From the NCBI GenBank assembly GCA_902810075.1, contig LR778135.1, positions 1,798,001 to 1,862,000 on the forward strand: DNA of 64,000 bases. The letters are read 5' to 3'. Position 1 is the stretch's first letter, and each line of letters starts with the position of its first letter. The notes below the pieces were generated by a model. It was not told the DNA's origin. It worked only from the letters and a program-made list of their open reading frames with translations, and searched no databases. The DNA is from Ruminococcaceae bacterium BL-6 (GTDB lineage Bacteria > Bacillota > Clostridia > Oscillospirales > Acutalibacteraceae). This document shows positions 48,519-57,486 of the stretch, in pieces. A program made the translations under genes and the position numbers.

Positions 48519-49946
48519 TTATTTCCCCTCGAAAAACACCTTAAATGCGCGGTAAGCCATGTGGACGTCGATCTTCGACACCACTTCGAGCGGGGCGTGC
48601 ATGGAAAGCACGGGAACGCCCATGTCGACCACGTCGACATTCAGGTTCGCGATGAACAGGGCAACCGTTCCGCCGCCGCCCGCGTCCACCTTGCCGAGCT
48701 CGCCGGTCTGCCACAGCACGTCGTTCCGGCAGAGCATATCGCGGATTTCCGCCATGAATTCGGCGGAAGCGTCGGAACTTCCGGACTTCCCTCTCGCGCC
48801 GGTATATTTGAACAGGCCGACACCGTTATTCAGGTAGCAGGAATTTCTCGCCTCGTAAACGCTCGCATACTGCGGGTCGAACGCCGCGCCTACGTCGGCG
48901 GAAAGGCATTTGGAATGGGTCAGGACATCGCGCCCCTCCAGGCCCTCCTTCTGGGCCAGGGCATCTACAAAATAGTGCAGGAACGACGAATCCATCCCGG
49001 TATTCCCCATGCTGCCGATCTCTTCCTTATCCGCCAGCACGGCGAGGATGGTGTTTTTCGGCGCCTTGCAGTTCAGCGCAGCAGTGAACGCCGGGTAGGC
49101 GCAGACCCTGTCGTCGTGGCCGTAGGCGCAGATCATGCTGCGGTCGAATCCCATGTCGCTCGCCCGGAAAGCGGGAACAAATTCGATCTCCCCGGAAACG
49201 AAGTCTTCCTCGGTGATCCCGTATTTCTCGTTGATGAGCCTCATGACGTTCAGCTTGAACAGGTCTTCGCCCTTTCCGTCCTTCGTGCGGACCGGACGGC
49301 TGCCGATCAGCACGTTCAGGTTTTCGCCCTCGATCGCCTGAGACATGGGCTTTTTCATCTGCTCCGTGCCAAGGTGGGGCAGCAGATCGGTGACGCAGAA
49401 CAGCGGGTCACCCGGGTCATCCCCGACCCGGATATCGACGTAGGTGCCGTCTTTGCGCACGACCCTGCCGTGCATCGCGAGCGGGATCGTCGTCCACTGA
49501 TATTTTTTGATTCCGCCGTAATAATGGGACTTGAACAGCGCCAGGTCGTTCGCCTCGTAAAGCGGATACGGCTTCAGATCGAGGCGCGGGGAATCGATAT
49601 GGGCGGCGATGATGCGCACGCCATCCCGGCATCCGTTTTTGCCGATCACGGCGAGGATGATGGATTTGCCGCGGTTATTGTAGTACACCTTGTCGCCGGG
49701 ATGATAGGCAGCCTCGGGGTCAAACGGGACAAATCCCTGCTTCTCCGCCTCACGGATGGAAAAATTCACGCATTCGCGTTCGGTTTTGCACTGGTTCAGG
49801 AAATCCTTGTATCCCTCGCAATAATCGTCCGCTTTTTTGACCTTTTCGTCCGTCAGAGAGAAAAATCCGTTTTTCCGGTTGATCAGCAGCTTTTCCTTTA
49901 AAGCTTCCACCTCGGGATTTTCCTGTTTTTCCTCTTTTTTTGCCAT
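48519..49946 (-). CDS. M18 family aminopeptidase
   Basis: A 475-residue metallo-aminopeptidase of family M18 (aspartyl aminopeptidase-like). Metal and catalytic motifs are present: RIIAAHIDSPRLDLKP, VLADKEEIGSMGNTGMDS (glutamates) and the C-terminal GVPVLSMHAPLEVVSKIDV histidine site. These enzymes form large dodecamers and remove acidic N-terminal residues in the cytoplasm. GGAGG precedes the ATG at 49946. It converges on pyk from the right and is 15 bases below the transglycosylase gene on the same strand. Confidence 0.93.
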   Translation of the reverse strand: MAKKEEKQENPEVEALKEKLLINRKNGFFSLTDEKVKKADDYCEGYKDFLNQCKTERECVNFSIREAEKQGFVPFDPEAAYHPGDKVYYNNRGKSIILAVIGKNGCRDGVRIIAAHIDSPRLDLKPYPLYEANDLALFKSHYYGGIKKYQWTTIPLAMHGRVVRKDGTYVDIRVGDDPGDPLFCVTDLLPHLGTEQMKKPMSQAIEGENLNVLIGSRPVRTKDGKGEDLFKLNVMRLINEKYGITEEDFVSGEIEFVPAFRASDMGFDRSMICAYGHDDRVCAYPAFTAALNCKAPKNTILAVLADKEEIGSMGNTGMDSSFLHYFVDALAQKEGLEGRDVLTHSKCLSADVGAAFDPQYASVYEARNSCYLNNGVGLFKYTGARGKSGSSDASAEFMAEIRDMLCRNDVLWQTGELGKVDAGGGGTVALFIANLNVDVVDMGVPVLSMHAPLEVVSKIDVHMAYRAFKVFFEGK

Positions 49947-49961
49947 GATACATTCCTCCTG

Positions 49962-50558
49962 TTATTTAAAATGATAAAGGTTTTGATAGATTTTATAATT
50001 TTTCAGAACCAGAGTACTGTAACGGTCCGTTTCGGGATAAGGGACGCGGTCGAGGCATTTTCCGTCGGACGACAGTTCCGGGTCATCCAGCCAGCCGTTC
50101 ACCGCGCCGATTCCGGCGTTGTAGGCGCAGATCGCCGTTCTTTTCTCGGGGTACATCCCGAGCAGCATGGAGAGGAAATGGCACCCGTAACGGATGTTGG
50201 TCTCCGGCACCAGCAGGTCCTCCTCGGTAAGGGCCGGCTCATCCTTCCGCTTGCTCTGCAGCCACTCAAACGTCGGGGGTGTGATCTGCATCAGTCCCAC
50301 GGCCCCCGCGCGGGATTTCGCGTTCGGGTCGAAATTGCTCTCCGTCTTGATGACCGCATAGACAAGCGCTTTGTCCAAATGGTACTCGGACGCTTCCCGC
50401 TCCACGATATCCCTATATTCCAGCGGATAGATCTTTTTCATCAGCAGATCGTAGCCGTTTGTCACCATCACAAAGCCAATCGCCGCAAGGATCAGCAGAG
50501 CAAGGAAGGAAAACAGCTTCTTGTGTTTGATTTTCGGATTCCTAGCCCTTTTTCTCAT
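49962..50558 (-). CDS. Lytic transglycosylase, SLT family
   Basis: A 198-residue membrane-anchored lytic transglycosylase. After a basic N terminus there is one transmembrane segment (LFSFLALLILAAIGFVMV), then an SLT domain. The catalytic glutamate is in AVIKTESNFDPNAKSRAGAVGLMQITP, the classic signature, and the later AYNAGIGAVNGWL completes the family pattern. It cuts glycan strands of peptidoglycan with a 1,6-anhydro product. The ATG at 50558 has GGGGGA before it and overlaps coaE by 17 bases, so translation is coupled. Confidence 0.92.
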   Translation of the reverse strand: MRKRARNPKIKHKKLFSFLALLILAAIGFVMVTNGYDLLMKKIYPLEYRDIVEREASEYHLDKALVYAVIKTESNFDPNAKSRAGAVGLMQITPPTFEWLQSKRKDEPALTEEDLLVPETNIRYGCHFLSMLLGMYPEKRTAICAYNAGIGAVNGWLDDPELSSDGKCLDRVPYPETDRYSTLVLKNYKIYQNLYHFK

Positions 50559-51165
50559 CGCCATCCCCCGCAGCCCGGCATAAAAACGCCGCCACATCCT
50601 TCCGCAGAACCCCAAGGGAAGTGGTCCCGCTGATGAAATAATCCGATTTTTCAATATAATAAGCGTCGCCGTGCTGCGCGCGGATCCGGGAAACCGCCGC
50701 TTCCCTGTCGATCCCGTCGCGCAGCATAATGCGCTCCAGGCGGATCTTCAGCGGCGCGGTCACCGTCAGGATCCTGTCGCAGACGGCATCCGCCCCGCTT
50801 TCGAACAGAAGCGGGGCGTCCACTATGATGAAGCGGTTCCCCTCTTTTTTCAGGGCATCGATCTCATCGTTCAGCGCGCGCAGAATCCACGGATGGGTGA
50901 TCCCGTTGAGCCGTTCCGTTTTTTCCGGGGAGGAAAACGCCCTCTTTGCAAGCAGCTTTCTGTCAAGCCTTCCATCCGCGCCGATCACGTCGTCCCCAAA
51001 TTCCTTCTGTAAGCTTTCCCGGCACGCCGCGCAGTTATCCAGCACCCATTTTGCCTTTTTATCACAGTCGATCACCGCGCATCCCAGCTCGCGCAGGATG
51101 CCGGCGACCGTCGATTTTCCGGAGCCCGTCGGCCCGGTGAGACCGATAATCACTGTTTCAGCCAA
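50542..51165 (-). CDS. coaE: Dephospho-CoA kinase
   Basis: A 207-residue kinase for the last step of coenzyme A synthesis, phosphorylating the 3'-hydroxyl of dephospho-CoA. It has the P-loop IIGLTGPTGSGKSTVAGIL, the GCAVIDCDKKAKWVLDN segment and IIVDAPLLFESGADAVCDRI. The start is the TTG at 51165, seven bases after GAGGTG. It overlaps the sua5 stop by eight bases and the transglycosylase start by 17, so sua5, coaE and the transglycosylase form a tight operon. Confidence 0.95.
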   Translation of the reverse strand: MAETVIIGLTGPTGSGKSTVAGILRELGCAVIDCDKKAKWVLDNCAACRESLQKEFGDDVIGADGRLDRKLLAKRAFSSPEKTERLNGITHPWILRALNDEIDALKKEGNRFIIVDAPLLFESGADAVCDRILTVTAPLKIRLERIMLRDGIDREAAVSRIRAQHGDAYYIEKSDYFISGTTSLGVLRKDVAAFLCRAAGDGDEKKG

Positions 51166-52192
51166 GATGAAGCACCTCAAATCCGGCCGCGCGGATCAGC
51201 CGGTTATATACCGCCAGGCCGACGCCCTGCGGTTTCGGGCAGCGCGCATAAACCGTTTTCGCGTTTTTCCGGTCGACTTCCCGGAGCGCGTCGAACAGGT
51301 TCCGGGCCAGCTCGCGGCTGTCCTCCCGGCTGCCGTAGCAGACCGCCGGAACGTTCAGGCCGGCATCCTCGCCCGTGTAGCAGAGGGCAACCGTACCCGG
51401 TTCGCAGTGGCTGTTCACATAATTCCGGTAGCTGAAAAGATCCCCGTCAAGAATGATTACGTTTGCCTTCGGGGAATAATGCTTGTATTTCATCCCGGGC
51501 GACAAAACTTTTGCGCCGCTTGCAAGCGGATGCATCACGGCGCTGTCCATTTCGACATTTCCCAGCACGCTTTGCAGCTGTTCCAGCGTGATTCCGCCCG
51601 GCCTGAGCAGCCTGGGCGGATCGGACGCGAGCGTCACCACGGTGGATTCCACCCCCACCCGGCACGGGCCGCCGTCCAGCACGGCGTCGATCCTGCCGTT
51701 CAGGTCGGCCATCACATGACGCGCCTCCGTGGGGCTGGGCCGGCCGGAAAGATTGGCGGAAGGCGCCGCCAGCGGAACCCCGGCGGCATCGATCACCGCG
51801 CGCGCGACGGCGTTTTCCGGGAAGCGGACCGCGACCGTCTGCTGTCCCGCCGTCACCTCGCCGGGAATCACGGGTGATTTCGGCAGAATGATCGTCATGG
51901 GGCCGGGCCAGAACTGTTTTGCGAGCTTCATCGCCCTTTCCGGGATTTCCCTTACCAGCCCGCCCCACTGGGAAAGATGGGAAATATGGACGATCAGCGG
52001 ATTGTCCATCGGGCGGCCCTTCGCGCTGAAAATATGGGAAACAGCCGTTCCGTCCAGCGCGTTTGCGGCCAGGCCGTAAACGGTTTCCGTCGGTATGGCG
52101 ACAAGGCCCCCTTCCTTCAGGATCCTGCCGGCTGTCTGAATATCTTCCTCGCGGTCCGCATGAAGCAGCCGCGTTTTCATCTGATTTTCCAT
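51158..52192 (-). CDS. sua5: Threonylcarbamoyl-AMP synthase (Sua5 type)
   Basis: A 344-residue two-domain enzyme making threonylcarbamoyl-AMP for t6A modification of tRNA. The N-terminal YrdC-like domain has GGLVAIPTETVYGLAANALD, KGRPMDNPLIVHI and SANLSGRPSPTEARHV; the C-terminal Sua5 domain (about 230-344) has PGMKYKHYSPKANV. The start at 52192 is about 11 bases after GGAGTAA, slightly long. It follows prfA by 11 bases, in the common prfA-sua5 arrangement. prmC, often beside prfA, is not here. Confidence 0.95.
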   Translation of the reverse strand: MENQMKTRLLHADREEDIQTAGRILKEGGLVAIPTETVYGLAANALDGTAVSHIFSAKGRPMDNPLIVHISHLSQWGGLVREIPERAMKLAKQFWPGPMTIILPKSPVIPGEVTAGQQTVAVRFPENAVARAVIDAAGVPLAAPSANLSGRPSPTEARHVMADLNGRIDAVLDGGPCRVGVESTVVTLASDPPRLLRPGGITLEQLQSVLGNVEMDSAVMHPLASGAKVLSPGMKYKHYSPKANVIILDGDLFSYRNYVNSHCEPGTVALCYTGEDAGLNVPAVCYGSREDSRELARNLFDALREVDRKNAKTVYARCPKPQGVGLAVYNRLIRAAGFEVLHLG

Positions 52193-52203
52193 TTTGATTT
52201 CGA

Positions 52204-53286
52204 TTACTCCTGTTTTTCGATTGTCTGTTCCAGCTTTTTCGCCCTGTCCGCCGTGATCAGGGCGTCGATCAGCTCGTCAAGGTCCCCGTCCAGCACATCC
52301 GCCAGGCGGTAGAGCGTCAGCCCGATCCGGTGGTCGGTCACGCGGCCCTGCGGGAAATTGTAGGTGCGGATCCGTTCGGAACGGTCGCCCGTGCCCACCT
52401 GGGAACGGCGCTCGGCCGCGACCTTTTCATCCTGCTCCCGCTGCTTCGCCTCGTACAGGCGCGAACGCAGAACCTTCATCGCCTTGTCCTTGTTTTTATA
52501 CTGGCTCCGCTCATCCTGACATTCCACCACCGTGCCGGTCGGCAGGTGGGTGATGCGGATGGCGGATTCTGTCTTATTGATGTGCTGGCCGCCCGCGCCG
52601 CTGGAGCGGTATGTGTCGATCTGCAGGTCGGAGGGGTTGATCTCGATTTCCACGTCGTCTACTTCGGGCAGGACCGCCACCGTCGCGGTGGACGTATGGA
52701 TGCGCCCCTGCGTTTCCGTTTCCGGCACGCGCTGGACGCGGTGGACGCCGCTTTCGTATTTCAGGCGGGAATACGCGCCCTCGCCGGTAATCATAAAGCT
52801 GATTTCCTTATAGCCGCCGAGCTCCGTTTCATTCGCGTTCAGAATTTCGGACTTCCAGTTTTTCAGCCCGGCGTACATGCTGTACATGCGGAACAGACGC
52901 GCCGAAAAAAGCGCCGCCTCTTCCCCGCCCGCGCCCGCGCGGATCTCCACGATCACGTTGCGCTCGTCGTTTGGGTCGCGCGGCAGCAGAAGGACCTTCA
53001 GTTCCTCCGCGGAGCGCTCCTTTTTTCCCCTGGCCTGCTCCAGCTCCTGCTGAACCATTTCCTTCAGCTCGCGGTCCAGCCCGTTTTCCCCCAGCATTTC
53101 CTGCGCGTCTTTCTCGGCCTTTCCGGCCGCAAGGTATTCGCGGTACTTTGCGACGATGGGCTCCAGATTCTTATATTCCTTCATGATTCGCGCATACGAT
53201 TCCGGATCCGAGACGACGGACGGATCGTACATGCGCTGATTCAGCTCTTCCAGCCGTTTTTCAAATACAGTCAGATTTTCAAACAT
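52204..53286 (-). CDS. prfA: Peptide chain release factor 1
   Basis: A 360-residue RF1 that reads UAA and UAG and releases peptides. The catalytic GGQ lies in [17 protein letters not shown], and the [29 protein letters not shown] block is typical of RF1. It is normal length. It precedes sua5 and follows DUF951 by 48 bases, on the same strand, suggesting that the promoter at 54021-54049 drives both. The conserved GGQ glutamine is normally methylated by PrmC, whose gene is not in the window. Confidence 0.96.
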   Translation of the reverse strand: MFENLTVFEKRLEELNQRMYDPSVVSDPESYARIMKEYKNLEPIVAKYREYLAAGKAEKDAQEMLGENGLDRELKEMVQQELEQARGKKERSAEELKVLLLPRDPNDERNVIVEIRAGAGGEEAALFSARLFRMYSMYAGLKNWKSEILNANETELGGYKEISFMITGEGAYSRLKYESGVHRVQRVPETETQGRIHTSTATVAVLPEVDDVEIEINPSDLQIDTYRSSGAGGQHINKTESAIRITHLPTGTVVECQDERSQYKNKDKAMKVLRSRLYEAKQREQDEKVAAERRSQVGTGDRSERIRTYNFPQGRVTDHRIGLTLYRLADVLDGDLDELIDALITADRAKKLEQTIEKQE

Positions 53287-53334
53287 TCGGTTACCACCCT
53301 GTCAGATTTTCTATGATTTTGAAAATCCGGGCGG

Positions 53335-53532
53335 CTACAACTCATCCTGAACGTTTTCCCGTATGATTTTTTTGATGTTTTTCTCGCATTTCAGCCTAGG
53401 CACCATCACCTCGTGCCCGCAGCCCCTGCAGCGGATCTTGAAATCCATCCCGGAGCGGAGCACAAGGAATTCCCGGCTGCCGCACGGATGCGGCTTTTTC
53501 ATCAGCAATATGTCACCCGGACGGACATCCAT
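53335..53532 (-). CDS. DUF951 family protein
   Basis: A 65-residue protein of unknown function. It has the conserved DUF951 pattern: DVRPGDILLMKKPHPCGS, LRSGMDFKIRCRGCGHEVMVPR. Three cysteines plus a histidine suggest zinc binding, but that is inference. The start at 53532 (MDVRPGD) is backed by GGGGGAAGG and by the family N terminus; an upstream in-frame extension is not supported. It is the first gene after the tandem repeat region and probably lies in the prfA operon. Confidence 0.9.
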   Translation of the reverse strand: MDVRPGDILLMKKPHPCGSREFLVLRSGMDFKIRCRGCGHEVMVPRLKCEKNIKKIIRENVQDEL

Positions 53533-53601
53533 GAAAGCCTTCCCCCGTTTCCTTCTGAAATTCCGACGCGCCGTGTGAATCCAACCGCGCACATGCTCTC
53601 T

Positions 53602-54029
53602 CAGGCGTCGGAAGCTTCGCTTCCGGCTTACGCCGTAAGGTTATTATAGCATGATGCAAAGCAGAAAAACTATTTCAACACGGCAAAGCTTCCGAGCACG
53701 CAAAGCTTATCATGCTTCAATGTTCTTTCAGGCGTCGGAAGCTTCGCCTCCGCTTACGCCGTAAGGTTATTATAGCATGATGCAAAGCAGAAAAACTATT
53801 TCGACACGGCAAAGCTTCCGAGCACGCAAAGCTTATCATGCTTCAATGTTCTTTCAGGCGTCGGAGGCTTCGCCTCCGCTTACGCCGTAAGGTTATTATA
53901 GCATGATGCAAAGCAGAAAAACTATTTCGACACGGCAAAGCTTCCGAGCACGCAAAGCTTATCATGCTTCAATGTTCTTTCAGGCGTCGGAGGCTTCGCC
54001 TCCGCTTACGCCGTAAGGTTATTATAGCA
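53602..54029. repeat. Tandem array of near-identical 126-bp units with promoter boxes
   Basis: Three full units (53602-53728, 53729-53854, 53855-53980) and a 49-base partial (53981-54029) repeat head to tail. Units 2 and 3 differ at one base; unit 1 differs by a few bases and one extra base. Each has a GGAGGC-TTC-GCCTCC-type hairpin, a CTTAC-GCC-GTAAG hairpin and ATTATA, giving TATAAT on the minus strand in the same position. The array lies in the leader of DUF951/prfA. There is no open reading frame. A CRISPR is excluded by the 126-bp period and lack of spacers. Recent copying, and so copy-number variation, is likely. Confidence 0.9.
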
Positions 54030-54049
54030 CAAAATCAGAGAAGTCCCAA
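54021..54049 (-). promoter_or_regulatory. Promoter at the head of the tandem repeat array, facing DUF951-prfA
   Basis: On the minus strand TTGGGA (54044-54049), 17 bases, then TATAAT (54021-54026). The -10 lies at the edge of the partial fourth unit, and the -35 lies in unique sequence. Other units have the -10 only, with a weak -35. Confidence 0.6.
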
Positions 54050-54086
54050 TGTTTTTCAAAAATTCCTCCGTTTTTCGCCGTGCCGC

Positions 54087-54116
54087 TTGCTTCCGGGCAG
54101 CGAAACGGTCTATAAT
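54087..54116 (+). promoter_or_regulatory. Sigma-A promoter of birA
   Basis: TTGCTT (54087-54092), 18 bases, then TATAAT (54111-54116). It places the start of transcription about 30 bases ahead of the GTG at 54154. Confidence 0.55.
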
Positions 54117-54153
54117 GGAAAAAGAGTTTAACGTTAAATGGAGAGATGTCATC

Positions 54154-55137
54154 GTGAAAAAGGATGAGATTCTGGAATATCTGAAAAAAAGCGGGGATTA
54201 CGTTTCGGGCGAGGACCTGAGCAAAAAGCTTGGGATTTCCCGGTCGGCGGTCTGGAAAAACATCAACAGCCTGCGGGAAAGCGGGTATGTGATCGAATCG
54301 GTCACAAACCGGGGCTATCGGCTCGCGGATACCTCGGACGTGCTGAACGAACGGGAAATTTCCGCCGGCCTGAAAACAAAGGTTTTCGGGAAAAAGCTGA
54401 CCGTTTTCCCCGAGATCGACTCCACGAACGAAGAGGCGAAGCGCCAGGCCCTGAAAGGGGCCGAGCACGGCAGCGTCTATGTCGCGGATCAGCAGCTCGG
54501 CGGAAAGGGGCGCCTCGGCAGGGTATGGTCCTCCCCGCCGAAAACGGGGCTCTGGTTTACGGTCCTTCTGCGCCCCGACGCCGCGCCGATGCAGGTGTCG
54601 AACCTTACGCTGCTCGCGGGCCTTGCCGTCTGCCGCGCCATCCGCTCCCTGACCGGCAGCGAGGCGATGATCAAATGGCCGAACGACATCGTCATCGGAA
54701 GCCGAAAGGTGTGCGGAATTCTCACCGAAATGACAGCGGAGGCCGACCGCGTCCATTTCGCCGTGGTGGGGATCGGCGTGAACGTCAACAACAAGGAGTT
54801 TTCCGAAGAGCTCGCCGTAAAGGCCACTTCGCTCCGGATGGAGACCGGCTCCCCCGTTTCCCGCGTCGCTCTGCTGCAGGGAATCCTGCCGGAATTTGAA
54901 GCCCTTTACAACGAATATTTCATCGACGGAAACGAGGACTGGCTGAAATCCTACAAGAAAGTCTGCGTTTCGCTCAACCACAGAGTCGGCGCGGAGCGAA
55001 GCGGCGGCAGGGTGACCGGGATGGCGACGGACATCACCCGGGGCGGACAGCTCGTGGTGAAGTGCGACGACGGCAGCCGGATCGAGATCAATTCCGGCGA
55101 GGTGATCGTTCAGGGTATTTACGGACAGACCTGCTGA
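54154..55137 (+). CDS. birA: Bifunctional biotin ligase and biotin operon repressor
   Basis: A 327-residue BirA of the DNA-binding class. The N-terminal winged helix (GDYVSGEDLSKKLGISRSAVWKNINSLRESGY) is joined to a biotin ligase domain with the GGKGRLGRVWSSPPKTGLW loop (biotinyl-AMP), IKWPNDIVIGSRKVCGILTEM and a C-terminal SH3-like cap. It joins biotin to carrier proteins and may repress biotin genes. The start is GTG at 54154, eight bases after GGAGAG and below the promoter; upstream in-frame starts are at or before the -10 box. It is transcribed alone. Confidence 0.94.
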   Translation: MKKDEILEYLKKSGDYVSGEDLSKKLGISRSAVWKNINSLRESGYVIESVTNRGYRLADTSDVLNEREISAGLKTKVFGKKLTVFPEIDSTNEEAKRQALKGAEHGSVYVADQQLGGKGRLGRVWSSPPKTGLWFTVLLRPDAAPMQVSNLTLLAGLAVCRAIRSLTGSEAMIKWPNDIVIGSRKVCGILTEMTAEADRVHFAVVGIGVNVNNKEFSEELAVKATSLRMETGSPVSRVALLQGILPEFEALYNEYFIDGNEDWLKSYKKVCVSLNHRVGAERSGGRVTGMATDITRGGQLVVKCDDGSRIEINSGEVIVQGIYGQTC

Positions 55138-55170
55138 GCAAGCGGCCATGGAACCTGCCTGAAAACGAAG

Positions 55171-55214
55171 AGGCGGACCCTTGGGATTTCTCCCGAAGGG
55201 CCCGCCTGTTTTTT
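55171..55214 (+). terminator. Terminator of birA
   Basis: AGGCGGACCCTT pairs with AAGGGCCCGCCT, with a loop of about 13 bases and a T-run. Confidence 0.8.
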
Positions 55215-55311
55215 GATATTCCTGATACGATTCTCCCATTCAAATGCGGATCCATCTGCATTTCAGCCCGCCGCTTTGCGGCAAGCGGCGTACACCGCCA
55301 TGAGAACAATA

Positions 55312-56532
55312 TCACCGCTGCATGTCTTCATTGAAAAACTTGTTATGGACGGTAACGACCGCCTTATCGGCGTCCTTCCGGTCGATCAGCACGGAAATCT
55401 TGATTTCGCTGGTGGAGATCATCTGGATGTTGATGTTCGCATCGTAAAGGGCTTCGAACATCGTCGCGGCAACGCCGGGATGCGTTTCCATCCCTGCGCC
55501 GACGATGGAGACCTTCGCGACATTCTCGTCGAAAACCGCGCTGGTCGCGCCCAGAAGGTCCACATACGGGGTCAGGATTTCCATCGTCGCCGCAAGATTG
55601 TCCTGGGAAACGGTGAAGCTGATATCCTTCGTTCCGTTTCTGCCGATGGACTGAAGAATGATATCGACATTGATGTTGTTGGCGGAAAGCTTGGAAAAGA
55701 CCTTAAACGCAAGGCCCGGCCGGTCGGGGACGCCGATGACGGATACCCGCGCCACTTTGTCGTCTTTTGCAATCCCGCTGATTAACATTTTCTCCATTTT
55801 TTTAGCCTCCTTCACAATCGTGCCCGGGACCCTGGACAGGCTGGAAAGAACCTCCATCTCGATGTTGTACTTCTTAGCCATCTCCACGGAGCGGTTATTC
55901 AGGACCTGCGCGCCCAGCGACGCAAGCTCCAGCATCTCGTCGTAGGAAATCACGTCGATCTTTTTCGCGTTCTTCACCTTTCTCGGGTCGGCGGTGTAAA
56001 CGCCTTCCACGTCGGTGTAAATCTGGCACAGATCCGCGTGCATCACCGCGGCGATCGCGACGGCGCTGGTATCGGAGCCGCCGCGCCCCAGCGTCGTCAC
56101 GTCGTTGTAGCGGTTGACGCCCTGAAAGCCCGTGACGACGACGATATTGCGCTTATCCAGTTCCTTTTTGATACGATCGGGCTTCACCCGCTCGATGCGC
56201 GCCGAGCCGTAGGCGGAATCCGTGACAAAGCCCGCCTGCCACCCCAGCAGCGACACGACCGGAAAGCCGAGCTTTTCGATCGTCATGGCGAGAAGGCTCG
56301 CGGACATCTGCTCGCCGGCGGAAAGCAGCATATCCATCTCCCGCTTGGAAGGCCTGGGGTTGACCTCCTTTGCCTTTTCAATCAAGTCATCCGTCGTGTC
56401 CCCCTGGGCCGAGACGACGACCACAACGTCGTTCCCCTGCTCATAAGTCTTTGTGACAATATCCGCGACATTGAGAAGCCGCCTGGCATCCGCAACCGAA
56501 CTGCCCCCGAATTTCTGAACGATCAAGCTCAT
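55312..56532 (-). CDS. lysC: Aspartate kinase
   Basis: A 406-residue aspartokinase making aspartyl phosphate, the entry to lysine, threonine and methionine synthesis. VQKFGGSSVAD at the start, TTLGRGGSDTSAVAIAAV and a YTDVEGVYTADPR block mark the kinase domain (1-about 245). Two ACT domains follow, with VGAGMETHPGVAATMFEALY in the second, where an amino acid inhibitor would bind. The ATG at 56532 and normal length are consistent. It ends the ACT-hom-thrB-lysC operon. Confidence 0.96.
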   Translation of the reverse strand: MSLIVQKFGGSSVADARRLLNVADIVTKTYEQGNDVVVVVSAQGDTTDDLIEKAKEVNPRPSKREMDMLLSAGEQMSASLLAMTIEKLGFPVVSLLGWQAGFVTDSAYGSARIERVKPDRIKKELDKRNIVVVTGFQGVNRYNDVTTLGRGGSDTSAVAIAAVMHADLCQIYTDVEGVYTADPRKVKNAKKIDVISYDEMLELASLGAQVLNNRSVEMAKKYNIEMEVLSSLSRVPGTIVKEAKKMEKMLISGIAKDDKVARVSVIGVPDRPGLAFKVFSKLSANNINVDIILQSIGRNGTKDISFTVSQDNLAATMEILTPYVDLLGATSAVFDENVAKVSIVGAGMETHPGVAATMFEALYDANINIQMISTSEIKISVLIDRKDADKAVVTVHNKFFNEDMQR

Positions 56533-56564
56533 ATGGTTCTGTCCTCCAAAATTAGTCTCTCAAT

Positions 56565-57461
56565 TTATTCTGAAATGATTTCCGCCCCGGAATCATTCGC
56601 GCTTCTGATTTCGACCTTCCAGCCCGGGATCCCCCGCTCTTCCATCCGCTCAAGCGCCCGCTGCGCGAAGCCATCCGCCGACTGCGCCGGAATCATCGCG
56701 ATGATGGTCGGCCCGGCGCCGCTGATGTAGGTACCGAGGGAGCCGAGCTCCCCGCCGAGCTGAAAAACCTCGCCGCAGTGTTCGATCAGGCCAAAACGGT
56801 ACGGCTGATGGATTTTATCCTGCACCGCGACCCGCAGGTTTTCAATCTTTCCGGAAAACAGCGACGCTGTCATCAGTGCCGACCGGGAAAGATTATAAAC
56901 CGCATCCTGCCTGGAATACTGCGCGGGCAGCACAGAGCGCGCCTTTTCCGTTTTCAGCTCGAACGGCGGGATAAACAGCGCGAAGCGGATCTTATCCGAA
57001 ACGGGGACGCTGACGCTGTAGACGTGCTCCTTCTCGATGGCGGAGGTGACAAGCCCCCCCAGGATGGCCGGAGTCGTGTTGTCCGGGTGGCCTTCGATTT
57101 TGGCCGCCAGATCGATCAGCTCCCCGCGGGAAAGGGGATTCCCCAAAATCCGGTTGGCCCCCAGGATCCCCGCCACGATGCAGGCGGAGCTGCTGCCGAG
57201 GCCGCGCGCCATCGGGATGTTGTTTTCCTGGATGATTTTCATCCCCTTCAGCGTGCGGCCGCACTGCTGAAAAAGATATCTCGCGGCCCAGAAAATCAGA
57301 TTGTTCTCATCCGTTGGCACCTGGACGGAATCGCGGCAGGAAATATCGAGCGCGTCGCTTTCTTCCATCCAGACCTGATTGTATAAGGTCAGGGCGATCC
57401 CCAGCGTGTCGAATCCGGAACCGAGGTTCGCGCTGGTCGCCGGGACCTGTATGCGCATCAT
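56565..57461 (-). CDS. thrB: Homoserine kinase
   Basis: A 298-residue GHMP kinase that phosphorylates homoserine on the threonine path. VPATSANLGSGFDTLGIALTLYN at the start and IPMARGLGSSSACIVAGILGANR (ATP loop) are classic, as is the SGAGPTIIAMI C-terminal motif. Two ATG codons in a row (57461, 57458) could start it. It is 26 bases after the hom stop and 33 bases before lysC. Threonine synthase (thrC) is not in the window, so the last step is encoded elsewhere. Confidence 0.95.
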   Translation of the reverse strand: MMRIQVPATSANLGSGFDTLGIALTLYNQVWMEESDALDISCRDSVQVPTDENNLIFWAARYLFQQCGRTLKGMKIIQENNIPMARGLGSSSACIVAGILGANRILGNPLSRGELIDLAAKIEGHPDNTTPAILGGLVTSAIEKEHVYSVSVPVSDKIRFALFIPPFELKTEKARSVLPAQYSRQDAVYNLSRSALMTASLFSGKIENLRVAVQDKIHQPYRFGLIEHCGEVFQLGGELGSLGTYISGAGPTIIAMIPAQSADGFAQRALERMEERGIPGWKVEIRSANDSGAEIISE

Positions 57462-57486
57462 AACGGCATTCTCATTCCTTTCCGCA

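Noticed and set aside
53602..54029. CRISPR array
   Set aside because: Units are about 126 bp, contiguous and nearly identical, with no spacers and no cas genes.
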